DNA from: an uncultured Acidaminococcus sp.
GTDB taxonomy: Bacteria > Bacillota_C > Negativicutes > Acidaminococcales > Acidaminococcaceae
Assembly (NCBI GenBank): GCA_900314165.1
Contig: OMUE01000061.1
Coordinates: forward strand, 1-38,768
DNA: 38,768 bases
Direction: 5' to 3'
Each line of letters opens with the position of its first letter. Position 1 is the first letter of the stretch. The position numbers and the translations under genes were made by a program. This document shows, one piece after another, positions 16,413 through 23,333 of the stretch. Under the pieces are notes generated by a model. The model did not search any database. It saw only the letters and a list, made by a program, of their open reading frames with translations, and was not told where the DNA came from.

Positions 16413-16457
16413 GCAAAAAAATACCCGTGCGATTTCGTCGCACGGGTATTTTTTTGC
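16413..16457. terminator. Perfect bidirectional terminator between fchA and folD
   Basis: A 20-bp stem without mismatch (16413-16432 with 16438-16457) and a five-base loop. A seven-A run on the left arm and seven-T run on the right arm allow termination in both directions, matching the converging genes. Confidence 0.92.
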
Positions 16458-16476
16458 CTTGGATAAAGCGGAGAGG

Positions 16477-16567
16477 GAAGAGCGAAGAGGCGCCTGCGGC
16501 GGGCAAGGAAAGAATAAATGTCCGCCCTTTTTAAGGGCGGGGGACCGTTGCTTGCAACGGTGGTGGG
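16477..16567 (+). repeat. Dispersed intergenic repeat, family A, copy 3
   Basis: The first 34 bases are identical to 779-812. The two hairpins that follow (CCGCCC/GGGCGG and ACCGTTG/CAACGGT) differ in sequence from copy 1 but keep their pairing, and the TGGTGGG tail is retained. It sits between the fchA terminator and the folD stop codon. Confidence 0.75.
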
Positions 16568-17425
16568 TTATGGCAGAGTTGCTTTCGCTGCGGACTGCAC
16601 TACGTGTTGGGCCAGGATGGACGTGGTGACGGAACCGATGCCGCCGGGGACGGGGGTGATGCCGGCAGCAATAGGGGATACATGTTCAAAATCCACGTCG
16701 CCGCAGAGCCCGCCCCCGGGAGCGGCGTTGATGCCCACATCCAGGATGATTTGACCCGGCTTTACCATGTCTGCAGTTACCAGGTTCCTGTGTCCGGCAG
16801 CAGCTACCAGGATGTCCGCCGTCCGGGTATAAAGAGCTACGTCACGTGTCTTGATGTGGCAGATGGTCACGGTGGCTTCCCGTTTCAGGAATTCCATGGC
16901 TACAGGCCGGCCAATGACCAGGCTGGCACCAATGACTACCACGTTCTGGCCTTCTACCGGAATGTGATAATGATCCAGCACAGCCATGCAGGCTGCGGCG
17001 GTGCAGGGGCTGAAGCCGGTGGGGGTGCCTGTAACGAGGCCGGCCAGGGAGGCGTCCGTAATGCCATCCACGTCTTTTTCGGGAGCCAGGCAGTTGCGGA
17101 CATAGGCATCGTCAAAGTTTTTAGGAAATGGGCGCAGCAGCAGGCAGCCGTGGATGGACGGATCCTCGTTGATGGTGTGAATCAGATCCACCAGTTCCTG
17201 CTGAGTGGTCAGCTCCGGCAGGGCATGAACGTCTACCTCTATGCCCAGCTTGGCACAGCGGTTCAAAGCACCGTGTTCGTACCGGACATCGCTGAGCCGT
17301 TCCCCGATGCGGACGATGGCCAATTTTGGGAATATGTTTTCTGCTTTTAAGGCCGCAACTTCGTCGGCTAATTGAGAGGAAATTCGTGCAGCAACCTCTT
17401 TACCGGAAAAAATCTGTGTCATCAT
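16568..17425 (-). CDS. folD: FolD-type methylene-THF dehydrogenase/cyclohydrolase, catalytic lysine missing
   Basis: Belongs to the FolD family: NADP-linked methylene-THF dehydrogenase usually fused with methenyl-THF cyclohydrolase. The start is put at the ATG pair 17425/17422, next to AAGGAG, giving about 285 residues; a longer frame has no ribosome site. EKDVDG, a Rossmann loop VVIGASLVIGRPVA and the end block TPVPGGIGSVTTS are intact. However, the YxxxK site reads Tyr49-Glu-His-Gly-Ala53, so the lysine required for cyclohydrolase activity in E. coli (K56) is alanine, and the VQLPLP block reads LLLRPFP, replacing the conserved glutamine. It may therefore be mainly a dehydrogenase. It converges with the ftcD-fhs-fchA operon. 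Confidence 0.88.
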   Translation of the reverse strand: MMTQIFSGKEVAARISSQLADEVAALKAENIFPKLAIVRIGERLSDVRYEHGALNRCAKLGIEVDVHALPELTTQQELVDLIHTINEDPSIHGCLLLRPFPKNFDDAYVRNCLAPEKDVDGITDASLAGLVTGTPTGFSPCTAAACMAVLDHYHIPVEGQNVVVIGASLVIGRPVAMEFLKREATVTICHIKTRDVALYTRTADILVAAAGHRNLVTADMVKPGQIILDVGINAAPGGGLCGDVDFEHVSPIAAGITPVPGGIGSVTTSILAQHVVQSAAKATLP

Positions 17426-17502
17426 TCGTCTCCTTTTTCTAGCTCCTAGTAGAATAATCCACAAATAATTTTCATATTAAACACCTACTCTAAATTTTGC
17501 AA

Positions 17503-17589
17503 CCGTAGGGGCACATCGTGAGATGCGCCCATCAGGAAATCCTCTAATGAGCAGCTTTAGTGGGCTTATCTTACGATAAGCCCCTACGG
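17503..17589. repeat. Intergenic inverted-repeat element, family B
   Basis: An 87-base element bounded by perfect 10-bp inverted ends, CCGTAGGGGC and GCCCCTACGG. It contains two internal hairpins: GGGGCACATC/GATGCGCCC and a perfect GGGCTTATC/GATAAGCCC (17562-17583). It lies between the folD start and the sigma-54 activator gene. Confidence 0.75.
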
Positions 17590-17626
17590 GGTATTTTAAT
17601 AGGCAAGTTATTTGTGGGTTGTTGTA

Positions 17627-19063
17627 CTAATCCCTAATCCCATACTTCTTCATCCTGTACTGCAGATTCTGCCTCGCTAACCCTAATTCCTTAGCGGCTT
17701 TGGTGATATTGCCATGGTTCCGGGCCAGGGTCTCTTTCAAAACGTGGATTTCATAGGAAGCCATCTTTTCTGACAGGGTCTGGCCGGGCAGCTTCGGGTA
17801 TTCTTCCTGGGGCACCTTTTGAGAACGGAGGGCCATAGCTGCCGGTTCGGCCTTCTGGCTCCACCCTGGCAGCACGTTGTCCGGCAGCAGGTCCGTGGTC
17901 AGCTCGTTGCCTTCTGCCAGGTTCATGGCATAGTCCAGCACGTGGTACAGTTCCCGTACGTTGCCGGGCCAGTCATACTGCTGCAGGGTCCACAGGGCCT
18001 GGGGAGAAATGGACGTGAGAGGATAGGCGAAGCGGCGGCTGTATTTGGACAGATACTCTTTGCACAATAATTCCAGGTCAGAAATCCGGTCACGGAGAGG
18101 GGGGATCCGCAGCACCATGGTGGCCAGCCGAAAGAATAGGTCCTCACGCAGCTTGTGAGTGCGGATGAGCTGGAACGGATCCTCGTTGCATGTGGAAATG
18201 ACCCGCAGGTCCACCTGGCGCTCCTTTGTTTCCCCAACCCGGCGGAAAACTCCTTCCTGCAGCACCCGCAGCAGTTTGGCCTGCATGGCAGGACTCATGG
18301 AGTTCAGTTCGTCCAGGAACAGGGTGCCTCCGTTGGCGGCTTCCAAAAGCCCTTGCCGGTTTGTAGCCCCTGTGTAGGCTCCGGGTACCGTGCCGAACAG
18401 GATGCTTTCCACCAGGGTTTCCGGTACGGCAGAACAGTTCAGCACAATCAGGGGCTTGTTCCGCCGCTGGCTCAGTCCATGGATGCTCTGGGCGATGATT
18501 TCCTTGCCTGTACCGGTTTCACCGTAGATCATGATGTTACTGTCCTGGGGTGCCACCTTCTGGATGGTTTTCTTCAACTCCAGTACAGAGGGAGCATGGC
18601 CGGCGAAATCTTCCAGGGTGTAGGCGTGCTTTTTCTTCTGGACCCCGTGGTCCACAACGAATTCCCGGGCCTGGTTCTGAAGCTGCTCCAACAGCTGCCG
18701 CTTCTTTTCCATCTGGATGACGTCATCTTCGAAATCTATGGCCGCCGTCAGTACATTGCCCTGAAAAACGGGATGGGCCGTGTTGAACGTATAATGCTCC
18801 CGGCCGTCCATGGTCTTGTACCGGCACAGGCGGTTGCGGACCACGGACTGGGTCCGGATGCAGGATAGCGTTGTACTTTCCTCTGCTGTAATGTCCACGA
18901 TCTTCAGCAGGTCGTGGTTTTTGTACAGGTCTCCATCTTTGATTCCCATAAACTGTTTGGCCGTCTTGTTCAGGAAAAGGGCCTTACCCTGGGCAGTGTA
19001 GATATACACGGCATTGTCCAACAAGTTCAGAGCCGTTTCTAATAAAGCCGTATAGTCTTCCAT
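17627..19063 (-). CDS. Sigma-54-dependent activator (PAS-AAA-Fis)
   Basis: A 478-residue activator of RocR/NtrC type. Residues 1-115 form a PAS-like sensory domain (ALLETALNLLDNAVYIY), followed by a coiled linker. The AAA domain has Walker A GETGTGKE at 181-188, the sigma-54 contact loop GAYTGA at 228-233 (Tyr for the usual Phe), and Walker B FLDEL at 249-253. The C-terminus is a Fis-type helix-turn-helix (about 440-475). It is divergent from the MIO-less lyase gene, with a dyad and a perfect sigma-54 promoter between them, so it almost certainly activates that operon. There is no phosphoacceptor receiver domain; a ligand sensed by PAS is likely. GGAG precedes the start. Confidence 0.94.
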   Translation of the reverse strand: MEDYTALLETALNLLDNAVYIYTAQGKALFLNKTAKQFMGIKDGDLYKNHDLLKIVDITAEESTTLSCIRTQSVVRNRLCRYKTMDGREHYTFNTAHPVFQGNVLTAAIDFEDDVIQMEKKRQLLEQLQNQAREFVVDHGVQKKKHAYTLEDFAGHAPSVLELKKTIQKVAPQDSNIMIYGETGTGKEIIAQSIHGLSQRRNKPLIVLNCSAVPETLVESILFGTVPGAYTGATNRQGLLEAANGGTLFLDELNSMSPAMQAKLLRVLQEGVFRRVGETKERQVDLRVISTCNEDPFQLIRTHKLREDLFFRLATMVLRIPPLRDRISDLELLCKEYLSKYSRRFAYPLTSISPQALWTLQQYDWPGNVRELYHVLDYAMNLAEGNELTTDLLPDNVLPGWSQKAEPAAMALRSQKVPQEEYPKLPGQTLSEKMASYEIHVLKETLARNHGNITKAAKELGLARQNLQYRMKKYGIRD

Positions 19064-19080
19064 AGTGCACTCCTTTTATG

Positions 19081-19117
19081 CGCAAAAATCTAATGCGTAG
19101 CGCATAAAATTTTTGCG
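19081..19117. promoter_or_regulatory. Dyad operator, candidate upstream activator site
   Basis: A 37-base symmetrical element: CGCAAAAAT, three bases, ATGCG, TAG, CGCAT, three bases, ATTTTTGCG, all arms perfect. It begins 18 bases upstream of the activator start and its centre is about 160 bases before the -24/-12 promoter, a normal distance for an enhancer-like site. It could also serve autorepression. Confidence 0.75.
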
Positions 19118-19254
19118 TTTCTCTAGAGTTATTATCTTCGATTTGATGGAAGTAAGCAAGAGGAAAAAACAAAATATATGAATAGTGTTATAGATGTTAC
19201 AAATAAAGTTCGAACCATCACGAATAAATTCAACTTTTAATTAGGAAACGAAGT

Positions 19255-19270
19255 TGGCACAATATTTGCA
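19255..19270 (+). promoter_or_regulatory. Sigma-54 promoter (-24/-12) for the lyase-BCCT operon
   Basis: TGGCAC, five bases, TTGCA: an exact match to the sigma-54 consensus with correct spacing. Predicted transcription start is near 19281, about 36 bases before the ATG of the MIO-less lyase. Confidence 0.92.
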
Positions 19271-19316
19271 ATGAATATAAGCAAATCCTAAGAATGCAAG
19301 AAGTGGGGGGAGTTTG

Positions 19317-20846
19317 ATGAGTGAAACGGTGATTTTAGGGTCGCCAATTACCTTGGAAGACTTTATGGCCGTTGTCCGCCAAGGAGCCCTGGTGGAGTTC
19401 TCAGACAGCTATAAGGCACGGGTCAATAAGTCCCGGGCTCTCGTAGAAAAATGGGTGGACGAGGAGAAGGTCATGTACGGGGTCACCACCGGTTTCGGAG
19501 CCCTGTGCACGAAGGCCATCAGTAAGGAAGAAACGGAACAGCTTCAGACGAACATCATCCTGAGCCATTCTACCTCCGTGGGCGCACCGCTGACCCGGGA
19601 ACAGGTCCGGGCTACGCTGCTCATGGTGCTGCAGAATCTGGGCCAGGGCTACAGCGGCGTACGTCTGGCCGTACTGGAACAGTATCGGCAGTTCCTGAAC
19701 CGGGACGTGACGCCTTATGCTCCCGGCTGCGGCAGCGTGGGATACCTGAGTCCCGAAGCGCATATGGCCCTCGTCATTACGGGCCGGGGTAAGGCTTATT
19801 ATGAGGGAGAGCTGCTGGATGGGGCCGAGGCACTGAAACGGGCCGGCTTAACGCCCTTGCAGCTGTCCAGCAAGGAAGGGCTAGCTCTCGTGTCCGGTAC
19901 TACGACACCAACGGCTATGGGAGCCATCGGATTGTACGACATGCTGCAGGCAGCTCAGACCGCAGACGTTATCGGTTCCATGAGCGTAGAAGTCCTGAAA
20001 GGCGTCATGAATGCCTTCGACAAACGGGTCATGGCTGTGCGGCCTCATAAAGCTCAGGCCGACACGGCAGCCAATGTTCGGAATCTGCTGGCAGACTCCG
20101 AAGTCATCGAAGCGGCTAAAGGCACGAAGGTCCAGGATGCCCTGAGCCTGCGCTGCATTCCCCAGCTTCACGGAGCAGCCAAACAGACTCTGCGGAATGC
20201 TAAAGAAACCATAGAAGTGGAAATGAACTCCTGCTGCGACAACCCGATCCTCTGGCCGGAAGAAGGTAGCGAAGACGTAATTTCCGCCTGCAATCCGGAC
20301 TCCGCCTATGTGGGCATTGCCATGGACTCCTGCTGTCTGGCCGCCACTATGCTGGCCAAGATGAGCGAACGGCGCAACAACCGGATGATCGACGAAAACC
20401 TGTCCGGCAATCCCTGGTTCCTCATCAAGAATCCGGGCCTGAATTCCGGCCTCATGATTCCCCAATATACCCAGGCCGGCCTCCTGAATGAGATGCGCAT
20501 CCTGTGCACCAGCGCCGTCATCGACAACACGCCTACCTGCGGCAACCAGGAAGACTACGTGGCCATGGGCTATAATGCGGCCAAGAAGTCCGATGTGGTG
20601 GCAGAAAAACTGGAGTACATCCTGGCCATCGAGCTCCTCAGCGTGTACATGGCCCAGAGCTTTGTGGATGAGAAGCTGAAGCGCAGCAGTGCCAGCCGGA
20701 ACGTGCTGGACCATCTGGGCGAAAAGATTCCCCCCATGGAACAGGATATGTTCCTGTATCCCTATATTGAATACCTGCGGAACGCCATCCACGATGGCAG
20801 GATCATCAAGTGGGCGGAACAAGGCATGGGGAAGAAACTACAATAA
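19317..20846 (+). CDS. MIO-less histidine ammonia-lyase homologue, candidate ergothionase (trimethylamine lyase)
   Basis: A 509-residue member of the aromatic amino acid lyase superfamily; the start is ATG 19317 after GGGGGGAG rather than an in-frame TTG three bases earlier. The fold markers YGVTTGFG (Y54), LSH (H84), QDALSLRCIPQLHG (Q273, R279) and NQED (E412) are kept. The cofactor loop is not: normal GSLGASGDLAPLAH reads GSVGYLSPEAH at residues 139-149, an exact three-residue loss of the Ala-Ser-Gly that forms MIO. Asn of LALING is Ser193, the active-site Tyr in QDxYS is Leu, and the GGNFHG loop is replaced. Ergothionase, which eliminates trimethylamine from ergothioneine, is a known superfamily member that, as I recall, works without MIO. 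The BCCT carrier next door supports a betaine substrate. Confidence 0.85.
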   Translation: MSETVILGSPITLEDFMAVVRQGALVEFSDSYKARVNKSRALVEKWVDEEKVMYGVTTGFGALCTKAISKEETEQLQTNIILSHSTSVGAPLTREQVRATLLMVLQNLGQGYSGVRLAVLEQYRQFLNRDVTPYAPGCGSVGYLSPEAHMALVITGRGKAYYEGELLDGAEALKRAGLTPLQLSSKEGLALVSGTTTPTAMGAIGLYDMLQAAQTADVIGSMSVEVLKGVMNAFDKRVMAVRPHKAQADTAANVRNLLADSEVIEAAKGTKVQDALSLRCIPQLHGAAKQTLRNAKETIEVEMNSCCDNPILWPEEGSEDVISACNPDSAYVGIAMDSCCLAATMLAKMSERRNNRMIDENLSGNPWFLIKNPGLNSGLMIPQYTQAGLLNEMRILCTSAVIDNTPTCGNQEDYVAMGYNAAKKSDVVAEKLEYILAIELLSVYMAQSFVDEKLKRSSASRNVLDHLGEKIPPMEQDMFLYPYIEYLRNAIHDGRIIKWAEQGMGKKLQ

Positions 20847-20880
20847 AGCTAATTTGATTAGAGAGGAAGGAATGTGAACT

Positions 20881-22497
20881 ATGGAAGAGAAAGTAACGAT
20901 TCGGAAACCTATATTCGTAACTATGGCGTTGATTTACATCTTCGTCATTGTTCTGGGTTTGGTATCCCCAAAGGCTTTTGCCGATGCGGAAACAGCTATT
21001 GTAAATTTTGTGTGTGTCCATTTTGCCTGGGCCTATGAATTCCTGACATTGGCGTACATAGGCTTCTCTGCCTGGTGCCTGTTCTCCGGCAAAGTAGGGA
21101 ACATCATCATCGGCGGCAAAAAAGCAAAACCCATCATGTCCAAATGGAACTGGTTCGTCATCAGCCTGTGCGGCGGTATCGCTACGGGCATCGTCTTCTG
21201 GGGCATCGCAGAACCGCTGACCCACTTCATGTCCGGCATCCCCCTGTTCTCCCACATTGCCGCCAAATCTCCGGAAGCTGCCAAGATGGCCCTGAGCACG
21301 GCCTACTTGCACTGGGGCATCTCCGAGTATGTGTACTACGGCGTGCCCGGCATCATCATCGGTATTGCTGTATATAACATGAAGCTGCCGTACCGCATCA
21401 GCTCCTGCCTGTATCCCATCCTGGGCAAGAAGGCCATGGGCGTCATCGGCACGGTCATCGACCTGGTCTGTGTATTCGGCCTGGCCGGCGGTGTATCTTC
21501 CTCTCTGTGCGAAGGGGCCCTGCAGATCGGTTCCGGTCTGGGCCTGCTGACAAATATCAAACCGAACCACGTCATGTGGATCTGTATTCTGACTACTACG
21601 GTTATTACGTTCATCCTGTCCAGCTACACCGGGATCTCCAAAGGTGTACGCTTCTTCTCCGACTGCAACGCTAAACTGTATTTTGCCCTGCTGGCCTTCA
21701 TCCTGTTCGTAGGTCCTACCACCTACATCCTGAACCTGTTTGCGGAATCCCTGGGCTTCCACGCCGTACACTTTATGGAACAGTCCCTGTACACCGGTGC
21801 CTGGAATAAAGGGGACATGTGGCCTACCTGGTGGACCGTCAACTACTGGAGCTGGATGATTGCCTATGCACCGCTCATGGGTATCTTCCTGGCCAAGATT
21901 GCTCAAGGCCGTACCCTGCGTGAATTCATGATCTTCAACGTAGTGCTGCCCGGTGCTTTTGGCGTCCTGTGGTTTGGCATCTTCGGCGGCGCAGCTATCT
22001 TCTATGACATCCAGACCGGTGGCGCTACCTGGGATCTGATGAAGAGTGCCGGTACGGAATCTGCCGTGTTCGGGTTCTTCAACAACCTGCCGGCTACGAC
22101 AGTTCTGCGGATCGTGTTCCTGTTCACCATCTTCATCTCCATCGTTACTCTGGCTGACTCCATGACTACTACCATTTCCTCTCTGTCCATCAATTCTAAG
22201 AACACGGCTGTAGTAGAACCTCCTGCTAAGATCAAGATCTTCTGGGGTATCGCCTTGAGCCTGGTAGCCTTTGTCAACCTGGCTACGGCCAGCACTGTAG
22301 GCGCTGTCAGTGGCATCGACGCTACGAAGCAGCTGGCTATTACCTCTGCTTTCCCTCTGCTGATTGTCAACTACCTGCTGCTCATCAGCGGCATCCTGAT
22401 CCTGAAGAACTACGATAAGTACGACACCATCGACCATCCGGAAAACTCCGTGGTGGACAAGGATCTGATTGTGGACTACGAAGATCAGAATATCTGA
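20881..22497 (+). CDS. BCCT-family betaine-type transporter
   Basis: A 538-residue membrane protein with about 12 transmembrane helices, of the betaine/carnitine/choline transporter family that carries quaternary ammonium compounds. Family blocks are GIATGIVFWGIAEPLTHF (about residues 100-117) and NYWSWMIAYAP at 321-331. In glycine betaine carriers the last block is NYWSWWISWAP; here W374 and W377 of BetP correspond to Met326 and Tyr329, so the cation pocket differs. It starts 34 bases after the MIO-less lyase with GGAAGGAATG upstream, and a terminator follows, so the two genes form a two-gene operon. Substrate is inferred: a histidine-derived betaine. Confidence 0.92.
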   Translation: MEEKVTIRKPIFVTMALIYIFVIVLGLVSPKAFADAETAIVNFVCVHFAWAYEFLTLAYIGFSAWCLFSGKVGNIIIGGKKAKPIMSKWNWFVISLCGGIATGIVFWGIAEPLTHFMSGIPLFSHIAAKSPEAAKMALSTAYLHWGISEYVYYGVPGIIIGIAVYNMKLPYRISSCLYPILGKKAMGVIGTVIDLVCVFGLAGGVSSSLCEGALQIGSGLGLLTNIKPNHVMWICILTTTVITFILSSYTGISKGVRFFSDCNAKLYFALLAFILFVGPTTYILNLFAESLGFHAVHFMEQSLYTGAWNKGDMWPTWWTVNYWSWMIAYAPLMGIFLAKIAQGRTLREFMIFNVVLPGAFGVLWFGIFGGAAIFYDIQTGGATWDLMKSAGTESAVFGFFNNLPATTVLRIVFLFTIFISIVTLADSMTTTISSLSINSKNTAVVEPPAKIKIFWGIALSLVAFVNLATASTVGAVSGIDATKQLAITSAFPLLIVNYLLLISGILILKNYDKYDTIDHPENSVVDKDLIVDYEDQNI

Positions 22498-22529
22498 GAA
22501 AATAGATAAAAGTCTCGAGCAAAAGGAAA

Positions 22530-22572
22530 GGGGCTGTGAAAAATGACTTACTCATTTTTCACAGCCCCTTTT
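22530..22572 (+). terminator. Terminator of the lyase-BCCT operon
   Basis: A perfect 17-bp stem (22530-22546 with 22552-22568), five-base loop, and TTTT. The left side is preceded by AAAAGG, so it could also act on the other strand. Confidence 0.9.
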
Positions 22573-22635
22573 GTAACTAAAAACTGCTGTCAACCGATAG
22601 TATAGAAAACCGCAATTAACTTTCACTTATAACTT

Positions 22636-22743
22636 CGTAGGGGTTTGCCAGAAGGACCGTAGGTCCTGGCGGTAAACCCGTTATCCAGGCTGTTCGACGT
22701 ATTTTTCGGGCTTACCGACGCTACGCTTTGGCAAGCCCCCACG
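22636..22743. repeat. Intergenic inverted-repeat element, family B (long copy)
   Basis: A 108-base element with ends CGTAGGGGTTTGCC and GGCAAGCCCCCACG that pair at 12 of 14 positions. It has nested hairpins, including GGACC/GGTCC. It occupies the first part of the 836-base gap between the BCCT gene and the histidine permease gene. Confidence 0.7.
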
Positions 22744-22784
22744 GGTTAGTGCATTATGAAAGTTATTAAGGAGCTAAAAGCTTC

Positions 22785-22892
22785 ATGAATGCAGAAAATA
22801 CCTGCATTGTTCATATTGAAGATATCAGAGAATTGTGGGATGTGGACGTTCCTGACGCTTATAAAAAAGTCGTTCAGGAGAAACGTCAATAA
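22785..22892 (+). CDS. Possible 35-residue small protein
   Basis: ATG at 22785 to TAA at 22892 encodes a 35-residue, charged, non-membrane peptide starting MNAENTCIVHIEDI. AAGGAG lies 11 bases before the start. A ten-codon ORF (ATG 22756 to TGA 22788) overlaps the start by ATGA, an arrangement typical of translational coupling. A strong terminator follows 70 bases downstream. No family is recognised; the evidence is the ribosome site, coupling and position, so it may instead be part of a non-coding transcript. Confidence 0.4.
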   Translation: MNAENTCIVHIEDIRELWDVDVPDAYKKVVQEKRQ

Positions 22893-22900
22893 AAATAATG

Positions 22901-22943
22901 CTGCGTTCCGTCAAAAACGGGCTTTAAAAATTTGACGGTGCAG
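22901..22943 (+). other. Structured RNA or operator: long inverted repeat
   Basis: CTGC, three bases, CCGTCAAA pairs with TTTGACGG, one base, GCAG. The stem includes GTCAAA words like those upstream of the hut promoters. It lies between the small ORF and the terminator at 22961, so it could be part of an RNA leader or a binding site. Confidence 0.5.
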
Positions 22944-22960
22944 GATTAATAAAGAATTTT

Positions 22961-23023
22961 CAGGCAGACAGGCTTTGCAATGCCGCTTTTTTGCGACAAA
23001 TCGAGCCTGTCTGCCTGTTTTTT
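22961..23023 (+). terminator. Strong long-loop terminator
   Basis: A perfect 14-bp stem (CAGGCAGACAGGCT at 22961-22974 with 23004-23017) followed by six T. The 29-base loop contains a small inner hairpin GCAA/TTGC. It ends whatever transcript covers the small ORF at 22785. Confidence 0.85.
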
Positions 23024-23217
23024 CTATTGCAAACGAAACATAAAAACGAAAATTGGTATATTCAGAAAATTTAATCTACGGGACATAACCGTTCGTAATA
23101 CGTACTTATCGCTTTAATGTTCGACACTTTAGCGGGGTAGTGCACAAAAATCGTCAAAAATGCCTTTTAAACCCTCAATATCGCCGGTAAAACATGAACG
23201 ATTTTTAAAGACATAAT

Positions 23218-23258
23218 CATTTTTATTTGACTTTTTTCTGACAGGAGAAAGCTAAAAT
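23218..23258 (+). promoter_or_regulatory. Promoter of histidine permease-hutH with hut-type motif
   Basis: TTGACTTTTTT (23227-23237) has its G 24 bases before TAAAAT (23253-23258). The two 11-base blocks 23219-23229 and 23230-23240 are similar to each other. The rest of the gap from 23024 is AT-rich with GTCAAAAAT at about 23153 and no gene that I can support. Confidence 0.5.
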
Positions 23259-23333
23259 AAAACTGCAAACGAAAAGTGCTTGCGCAGGAGCACTGAAAAT
23301 CGGAAAACAAGTTAAAAAGGAGTTGATTGACGT

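Noticed and set aside
19731..19763. Frameshift or assembly error explaining the missing Ala-Ser-Gly
   Set aside because: The loss is in frame by nine bases, and several other active-site residues differ too, so the protein is a diverged family member rather than a damaged HutH.
20806..22437. Minus-strand frame opposite the BCCT gene
   Set aside because: It is the antisense of a clear membrane protein with a composition rich in His, Gln and Asp and no ribosome site.
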